A DNA stretch of 64,000 bases from Temnothorax longispinosus (taxonomy: Eukaryota; Arthropoda; Insecta; Hymenoptera; Formicidae), in the NCBI RefSeq assembly GCF_030848805.1, contig NC_092358.1, forward strand, positions 14,052,433-14,116,432. Reading direction: 5' to 3'. Position numbers and translations under genes: made by a program. How positions within the stretch are numbered: the first letter of the stretch is position 1; the number at the start of each line of letters is the position of its first letter. The notes below the pieces were generated by a model, which searched no databases, had not been told where the DNA came from, and saw nothing but the letters and a program-made list of their open reading frames with translations. Positions 57,458 to 64,000 of the stretch are shown piece by piece.

Positions 57458-58559
57458 CAAGTGCAGTTATCCAAGATGTAGAAGAGACAATTCTAACGCC
57501 TAAACCGCAAGAAAATCTACATCGTAATGAAAAACCATCTAAACCTCATACTATTGTATCAGTTCCTGTATTGCCTACTAATGAACCTCTTAACCAGCAC
57601 GATAAATCTAATGCAACTGTTCCCGTATTGTCCCTTGATGAACTTCTTAACCAGCACAATATACCTAACAAAACAGAACAATTATTGATAACATCTAATA
57701 TACGTAATTCAACCAGTCACAATAGTAAGCATGAAATATTAATAGTATACATATTCAATATTACCTAATGTCACTTTATTATGTAATACATATGTTATGG
57801 TTTAATCAAGATTTTTTTTGTAGGGAAACGTTTCAAAAGCTCTTCCGTGGAAGAAAGCGTGAACTCTTTTAAAGATCAGCAAGACAGACATATTGAAAGT
57901 TTACAGGTATGTAATTTATCTTCTTGTATGCTTTACTTTTTTTTCAAATACATATATCGTATTTATAAAAAAATTATTAAACACAAAATTATTATAATTT
58001 TAATAGATAATTATTAATTAGAAGTGACATACAATAATTATTTAAACTTAGTAATTTTTATAATTTTAAAACATCTATTATACTACAATCTTAATACATT
58101 TGTTTCATCTTATTTTCAGCCATTGCAGATAATGGCTGAAAATTTAAGCCGCATTGCTTCTGCAACAGAAGAACAAACTGATCTGCTTCAAAAATCTTTA
58201 ACACTACATAAACAAACGCTAGATATCTTATCTAAAACTATTGAAAGTCTGAAAGAAAAAAAAAAAATAAATAAATATAATAAGTATTGCAATAATAATT
58301 ATTATTATAAGTTTAACGTATGAAACAATATTTTGTTATAAAGAACAATATTTTATTTTATGTTATGTTTCTAATACATTTTTTTTTCATAAAACAGTAT
58401 TTGTTCTAAAGTAGCACATAACAATAAGTATAATGTATGAAATAAGAACGATATTGTGTTACGTTTGCAATACATTTTTTATTTGTATTTTATAAAAGAT
58501 TGTATTTATTTTCTAAAGTATGCACATAATATATTTTTTATTATATAATTGAAAAGTTG

Positions 58560-60281
58560 TTATTCTTCTTCTTGCAAGCCAAATTGAGTGCGAAGAATTT
58601 TTCTCTGTACTCTTCTAGCTTCTCTCAATCTATTATCAGGATTTAAGTGCGCTTCATCTGCTCCTATTATTTCTTGTGCTTGCATTCTAACACGATCACG
58701 TGCTTCAAGATTACGTCGTTGCATATTTCTTTGAAAAGCTTCAGCTTCATCCTCTTCATCAATATCAAAGTCTACGTCAATAACATTATAGCGAAGTCGT
58801 ATATTATGTAATATAGCACATGCTATTATTATGTTTGATGCCATGATGGGTTCATAGTGCAGTACGCGATGATGTAGAAGACATCTCCATACGCTCTTTA
58901 AGACGCCAAACATTCTCTCCACACAATTTCTAGTAGAGACATGACGGTGTGTGTATCGTGCTTCCGCGCTTTCTTCTGGTGCATCCGTTATAGGGGTCAT
59001 AAGCCAAGGTTCTAGGCCATAACCTGAATCGCCTGTCGTCACATATAAATAAATATTTTTAAACATTGCTCAATATACATATACCAAACACAATGCTAAT
59101 CACAATACTGACCCAAAAGCCACGTTGTTCGATCTCCAGATTCATACAAATGTATATTTCATTTCTCACGGCAGAATGTCTCCATATAAAACTATCATGC
59201 ACAGTTCCCGGAAATCTGGCATTTATACTTAAGATTTCTAAATCATGCGAGGATATCTGTAATAATATTAATAAACATTAATTATGTTTAAGCGTATGTA
59301 GTGCAACATGCATTAAAAAATATTACTATGTTTTGTTGTAGTTTACTGTACTTAATTATGTAATTTACTGCTTGCACATTAATGGAATGAAAGCCCTTGT
59401 GATTTGCATATGCTTCCTCGTGATTTTTCGGTCTTACTATAGCAATGTGGGTACAATCGATACAACCTATAACTCCTTTAAAATTTCTTTCTTCTTGGAA
59501 TCTGTAAGAATAATATATAGTAGAGAATAGAATATTAATAAAAGTGTTCATAGAAAACTAATTACATTAAATAGATGAACTTATTACTTAAAAAAGAGAC
59601 TTTTTAAGAATTGTTCTAAGCAATCGGAACAATCATGTATAATTTAGTTTGATTGATATTATTATGTAATGTGCATATAATGTTTTGAAAATAAATGTTT
59701 CTCTGATTTGTATTTCTAGTGTTTCATTATAATTACAGAGTTACCTTCTTTTTAAAGCTGTTCGTTTTTCCTCCGTTCTTGGAAACTTAATCCATTCGTG
59801 AGCAAGTAATTGAGTAATACTAACTGCAACTGCTTTTATTGCCCGACTGACAGCAGATTGTGACACTGATACTAAATAATCATTTCCAACAGCTTTTTGA
59901 TATGAACCGGTAACAAAAAACCGTAATGCGGTAAAAATCTGTGAACATTAAAGTTTTTGTATTAATTGTTTTAATATATTTCAATAAAAATTCTATGATT
60001 CTATGTTATTTTATATTTGCAATGCAAATGGATATAATTACTTGAGTTTCCACACTTAATCCTCTTCTTCTACGCTGCAAGGAACATTGAAGAACATCAC
60101 ATAAATAGCGCACTGCATCTTTCAATAAGCGAAAGACTTTTACAAATTGCCGATCTGTTAAATCAAAAGGGTCGATAGTATTTCTCAAAGTTTTCATTGT
60201 CTCAGAATTTTCTCTCATTATTTCTCCTTCTTCTTCAACTTCCAATAGATCCATTAAAATCATAGCAGCAGCCATTTTCAT
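58560..60281 (-). pseudogene. Harbinger transposase (HARBI1-like), five exons, one frameshift
   Basis: DDE nuclease that excises and inserts the element. Exons are 60281-60042, 59938-59745, 59501-59369, 59256-59113 and 59032-58560, all with GT/AG borders. The start is ATG 60281. Exon 2 has helix-turn-helix-like SVSQSAVSRAIKAVAV. Catalytic motifs are VIGCIDCTHIAI (first Asp), NARFPGTVHDSFIW (second Asp), GDSGYGL and RNCVERMFGVLK (Glu). The C-terminal tail is Glu/Arg-rich. Exon 4 is one nucleotide short for the exon 5 phase; the break lies near 59150, between AVRNEI and LYESGDR. Otherwise all phases agree. An assembly error in a T run is possible. Confidence 0.88.
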
Positions 60282-60564
60282 ATCTTAAATACAAATAATC
60301 TTATAGCGTTCTCAATTTGTTGACTCCACTCGACTCGTGTCAGATTGAAAGTTCGGAAAAATTATAATAAAATATGATAATATGCCACAATAATCTACGC
60401 TAAGAATCTTTGATAGAGGTTAAGAAACGCTTTTTGCTATGATAGTTTAGTTATCGAGTTTCAAACCAAACTGATCCGAGTCGGGTCGAGTCAACAAATC
60501 GAAAACGCTATTTATAACACTAATATAAGTTTTATTACAACAAATGTGCACAATTCTATGATGC

Positions 60565-60849
60565 GTTACAAAGCTTAACGCTGTCCAACAGCTCGCGTTA
60601 CACTATTTTTACGCAACGCAAGAAAATGCGTTATGAATTGCGTTAAAGTGGCTTACAGAATAGGATTTTCTGGTGACATTCAGTGTAACGCCGTAACGCA
60701 AGCGTTTACGCTTGTTTAACGCCATCGTTAACACATCATACGTTAAGATCCATTTGCGGAATACGAAGTCGTAAAGCATGCGTTATGAACCCTCTAACGC
60801 ATGCGTTATGGCCATAACGCATGCGTTAAGAAGTTACAGAATAGGGGGG
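60565..60849. promoter_or_regulatory. Harbinger right-end motif cluster (GCGTTA/TAACGC)
   Basis: More than ten copies of AACGC/GCGTT words lie here, including AACGCATGCGTT palindromes at about 60795-60835, up to the terminus. This is denser than the left end. It is a likely site for protein assembly at the terminus, by analogy with other Harbinger elements. Confidence 0.5.
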
Positions 60850-61310
60850 CGGATGTAACGTCACCGCGCCCCGACTTGCTCGAGTCTCGGTAGAACGAGT
60901 CTCCGTTGATTCTGCAACGCGTATGCTTAGCCCTAAGCGGTTTCCGCTTTTTCACGCCGATTGAACATTACCGCGCTCCAACTTGCTCGAGACTCGGTAG
61001 CACGAGTCTCCGCGAACTCTACGTCGCGTTTGCTTAGCGGTAAGCGGTTTCCGCTTCGCTTCACCGAGTTTGTTTCACCCGACTTCGCTATGCTTGTAGC
61101 TCGGTCGAACGAGTCTCCGCGAACTCTACGTCGCGTTTGCTTAGCGGTAAGCGGTTTCCGCTTCGCGTCACCGAGTTTGCTTTGCCGTGCTTCGATACGC
61201 TTGCAACTCGGTCGGACTATTCTCCGTGAACTCTACTACACGCTTGCTTAGCGGTAAGCGGTTTCCGCTTCGCTTCGTCGAGTTTGTTTCACCCGTTTGA
61301 TTCGTGCAAG

Positions 61311-62100
61311 TAAAGGAGCTTATTTCTATATAAGTCTATCGGTCTTGATGCGCGTTTTCTTTATTCCGCCGCATCGCGATTGACATCGGTTCTACTTGGC
61401 CCGCTGGCCTCGCGCATGTCTCCTACTATCGTCGCTCGAGCTCGTCGCTGCTGCTGCTGCTGCTGCTGCGTCGCCTCCTCTGGCCGATGGCTCCTCAGCT
61501 GTTGGCTCGGTTGGTCGTCGGTTGGTGCAGCCCGGCGGACGGCTGCATTCTCCCCGTCAAGTCGAGCTTCGAGCACGCCTCGTATGCTCGACTTCTCCCC
61601 AATCTGGCAGTCGTTCGCTGCCACCGTTGTTCGGGTGTGGGTCTGCTTGGTGGGGTATGGGACATGTCATGTCTCGGAATAACTCTGACTTTGTTTACGC
61701 GATGCTTAAATTCTCTTTATTTGTTCATCATTGCACCGCGTTTGCGTAATCGAGTTCGGAAAGACATCTTATCGTTATGCGCTATCTTCGCTCTCGGATA
61801 GTCGATTGAAAAAACGATGAAATGAGAAAACAAAATTCAAACTTTACACTAATGTGCCTCTTGCCACGGGAAAAGAAACGGAAATGATTAAACGTTATGT
61901 TTATCCTCAATTAAGTGACAATAGATATATATCTACGCGGGATCTTAATTTCTATGATATCTATTCAAGCTTAAATCTATTATTCGCGCTCGCGTCTTAT
62001 TCGACGCGTTTATCCTTATTTTCTACGGTACGTTTTATTTACATTGGTCCACAGGGTGTCTCTGTTCGCCCTGAGGCCTTTTGGTCCGAGCGCTTTGCGC
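61311..62100 (-). other. Y interior with a polyQ-type ORF and no clear gene
   Basis: A minus-strand frame at 61624-61361 encodes 87 residues with a polyGln run (TQQQQQQQRRARA) from a CTG repeat at 61449-61470. It could be a further exon or the tail of the acidic ORF upstream. 61625-62100 is otherwise without a supported feature. A polyadenylation-like AT-rich stretch lies around 61820-61940. Confidence 0.3.
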
Positions 62101-62108
62101 CTGTCCTT

Positions 62109-63981
62109 TCACCTTTTCGCGACCGTCGACGCTCCCGCTCTCGACGTCCTCCGCGTCGCTCGCGACCTCGTTGTCGCCGTCGTGCCGGTCGTTGTCATCG
62201 ACAGTCCGCTCGTTCCCGGCTCCTGGTCCTGCTGGAACTCCCGGTTTTCCGTTTCTGGTCGTCGTTCCGGTTGGGGCTTCACTGCCGGCCCTCGTAACGG
62301 ACGCGGTTTTGTCGCCCATACACCTTGGTTCAGATAGAACGCGTCTTTTAGAGCCGCCGCCATTCGTGGTGACAACGTGACTCTGGGTATTGCCGTGTTT
62401 CGCAGTTGTTTATCCGTGGGCGGTCGCATCCTTCCCGTCAGCTCGAATTTGGACAATGATTTTCCCTTGTCCGCCCGGTTGGTCTTTGCCACCGCGGTCG
62501 CTCGCCGATCGGCCTCCGTCGGTACGCTCGGTGCCTTGCGCTTGTTTGCGCGTTGATTGCGTTTCTCCTCTCTAATCTCTCCCCGCAGCAAGCTTTGGTT
62601 GATTGCTCTCGCTGCTTGGAACGCTCTGCGGCGCCCGACTCCCTCGACCGTAATCATCGTGCTCGTTTCTCGTTGATATCTGACGTACCCACGGTCATTT
62701 TCTTCCATCTCGTCGGCTTCCTCGTCGCCATCTCCGGCGTCGCGGCCGTCATCGTGGCCGCCGTCGTCGTTGTTGTCGTCGTTTTCGTCAACGTCGTCGG
62801 CTGCTGCTTCCTCCTCGTCTTCGTCGACGTCGTCCTCGTCGCCGTATTCGTCGGCGCTATCACGTTCGCTGCTGGTTGGCAAACGGTATTCGCTCCCGCT
62901 TCCGTCGCCGTCCTGCGTCGCGGCCGGCCGCGTATCGTTCGTGACGACGTCGTTTCGCACATTGAGCATCGTCGCGTTCCCGTTGTCGGTCGTCGTTTCG
63001 TTCGGGGTTGCGTTATGCTCCTCCTCCATCTCGATCATCGCTTCGAGCGCTTCAGCATTTGTCGCGGATCTTGTTTGATCGGTCGTTGCGGTTTCATGGA
63101 TCGCTTGCTCGGCGAGGTTCGTCGTTTGTCGTACCTCGTCATCGTTGTCGTTACTGTCGCCGTTGTCGCTCCGTTGCCGTTTCCGGTCCTATCTCCCCGC
63201 TTTCGGATCCCTCAGTCCGTCGACTTGCCGGTCTGCTTGTCATAGCCTCGCTCGGCGTTGCTGCGCTCGATCTTTCGCTCCTCGGGGCTGTCGTCGATTC
63301 CGCTTCGGAATCGTTGCCCAAGTCGCTCGCTGCCCCGTTCGTCCGTTGGCAACCGCCTATTTCACCTGGAATCGGTGTCCCTGGTCGCTGATGATGATGA
63401 TGATGCTGTTGCTGCTGTTGGATCACCGTCCTCGGCGTCATCTGTCCTTGTTCCGGCTGTATTGGCGGTTGCGTCGGTCTCATAGGGGTCACCTGGCCTA
63501 TTTCCCGGTCATTTCGGTGCAATCGCGGGGTTATTAACCGTGGCAGCTCCGCGGTTTCGCGTCGCTGTTGCGCTGCCGCTGCCGCTGCCGCTTTCTCTCT
63601 CGCCGCTCGTTCGTCAACGAACGTTTCATCGCGATCGTTGTTGTCATTGTCGGCTGTCGCGTTGCGGTTAACGAGATACGTTTTGGCTCTAATGCCATCC
63701 TCGTTTACATCTATGACGATGCGATAGGGCGGTGGCATCGGTCCGTCCTCGTTGCATCGTTGCGTCACCGTGACCAAGGCCGTGGCCGTGGCCATTGCCG
63801 TGCCGTCGATCGGATCGTCGATCGTCGTATCGACGCATCTTGTCCAGGTGCGTTGTCGTCCTTCCTCGCACGCCGAGATCGCCCTCGCAAGCCGAACGTT
63901 CACCTGGCTATCGTCGTCCAGCCGTTGTTCTTCGTCGCGATCGATCGGCGGCAATTGTGCCGCGTATGATTCGGCATATTA
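62109..63981 (-). pseudogene. Long low-complexity, acidic minus-strand ORF pair in Y
   Basis: On the minus strand a frame is open from a TAA near 63981 to a stop at 63151. It has no ATG at its start. It contains an ordered-looking stretch (RTWTRCVDTTIDDPIDGTAM, MPPPYRIVIDVNEDG) and QQQQQHHHHHQRP. A second frame, overlapping by about 45 nt and one phase off, is open from about 63200 to 62109. It is strongly acidic (DEDEEEAAADDVDENDDNND) then Arg/Thr-rich. Together they would make about 600 residues with one frameshift. I do not recognise it. A Gag-like or viral-type accessory protein and a host-derived gene are both possible. Confidence 0.45.
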
Positions 63982-64000
63982 CAATACGAGGCGTGATTGT

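Larger units (their letters stand above)
55322..58323 (+). pseudogene. Harbinger Myb/SANT-like DNA-binding protein, six exons, foldback in exon 4
   Basis: In Harbinger elements this protein partners the transposase and directs it to the ends and to the nucleus. Exons are 55322-55534, 55646-55834, 55929-56012, 56087-57724 (with foldback), 57824-57906 and 58120-58323, all with GT/AG borders. Without the foldback and one 8-bp TSD, the total is 1065 nt (354 residues) with every phase consistent. Exons 1-2 hold the Myb/SANT-like domain (LEYLIGYMQSHNAFATGKL, WQELAEELNRLEGPSKSVEA, WKKLWCDQRNQARGRAAK). The middle is Pro/Thr-rich and the end is a helical, coiled-coil-like tail (ATEEQTDLLQKSLTLHKQTL). 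ATG 55322 is the first in frame. Confidence 0.85.
54398..60849. mobile_element. PIF/Harbinger DNA transposon, two genes, TSD CGG
   Basis: The 6452-bp element has ends sharing CCCCTATTCTGTAA in inverted orientation and CGG at 54395-54397 and 60850-60852. These limits restore the 107-bp period of the surrounding array. It encodes a Myb/SANT-like protein (+) and a HARBI1-type transposase (-), facing each other, the standard two-gene Harbinger layout. Both ends carry dense GCGTTA/TAACGC motifs. A foldback element interrupts the Myb-like gene, and one frameshift lies in the transposase. Confidence 0.92.
54230..61310 (+). repeat. 107-bp tandem array with two stem-loops per unit, split by Harbinger
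   Basis: AAGCGGTTTCCGCTT, a hairpin, recurs at 54266, 54373, 60935, 61042, 61149 and 61256. All steps are exactly 107 bp except across the Harbinger, where the excess is 6455 bp (element plus 3-bp TSD). Each unit also carries ACTCGGTAGAACGAGT or a variant, a second hairpin. No coding function is evident. Confidence 0.9.
53177..64000. mobile_element. Element Y: X-related insertion, extends past the window
   Basis: Y starts TGTAGCCGGACGG inside element C after CGGT (likely TSD 53173-53176). The first ~100 bp share TGTARCCGGACGG and CGGTCGCCACTCG with X. It contains splice-type sites, a 107-bp tandem array, an inserted Harbinger and a long minus-strand ORF at the right. The other end is outside the window. 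It may be a full-length or larger relative of X. Confidence 0.6.

Noticed and set aside
54230..61310. Telomeric or centromeric satellite
   Set aside because: Only six 107-bp units, embedded in element Y; no TTAGG repeats anywhere in the window.
61380..61801. Cys- or Ala-repeat ORFs on the plus strand
   Set aside because: They are translations of a short CTG repeat; the other strand gives polyGln, which fits the neighbouring low-complexity ORF better.

Overview
The window looks like a eukaryotic, insect-type genome, and I infer a hymenopteran, probably an ant. The basis is intron-bearing DNA transposons with GT/AG splice sites, purine-rich LINEs, BEL/Pao, copia and Transib elements, many MITEs, and the absence of operons or ribosome binding sites. 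I found no gene that I would call a host gene. Essentially all of the readable content is transposable elements inserted into each other. The species call is inference only.

Layout. (1) 1-17.1 kb: a broken ORF fragment, a CCAAT-bearing repeat of about 90 bp, then a purine-rich LINE on the + strand (LINE-1). LINE-1 is split by a solo LTR (2721-4703, TSD AGATG) and by a copia element (6625-14818, TSD GAGTT). The copia element is split by a Transib transposon (10193-14066, TSD CGTCG), which holds three MITEs. (2) 17.1-29.2 kb: a LINE ORF1 fragment, a (GA)n tract, and a minus-strand LINE (LINE-2) whose 3' region carries an 81-bp tandem array. Its ORF2 is split by element X (22096-27582, TSD AGGT). 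X contains a P-like element with half a THAP domain (23906-24890), itself hit by a Harbinger-type MITE, and a short Transib relative (25463-27409). (3) 29.2-31.4 kb: the 3' part of a third LINE, split by a long inverted-repeat element with a tRNA-like Pol III promoter in each arm. (4) 31.4-38.1 kb: a BEL/Pao element with intact gag but rearranged pol, then LINE and gypsy fragments. (5) 38.1-40.1 kb: a cluster of palindromic elements. (6) 40.1-53.2 kb: a GC-rich segment (Z) with three copies (A, B, C) of a non-coding LTR-like element of about 3.07 kb, with 4-bp TSDs. (7) 53.2-64.0 kb: element Y, related to X by its terminus. Y carries a 107-bp tandem array into which a 6452-bp PIF/Harbinger element inserted (TSD CGG), plus a long acidic minus-strand ORF that runs off the window.

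Several junctions prove themselves. Removing the inserted element and one TSD restores an open frame at the solo LTR in LINE-1 ORF1, copia in LINE-1 ORF2, Transib in copia gag, X in LINE-2 ORF2, Transib-2 in the X ORF, and the foldback in the Harbinger Myb-like gene. For the Harbinger, removal restores the exact 107-bp period.

The most interesting items are the near-intact RAG1-related Transib with RSS-like ends, its truncated relative with a shared N-terminal domain, the unclassified X/Y family, the tRNA-bearing inverted-repeat element, and the two-gene Harbinger with motif-dense ends.
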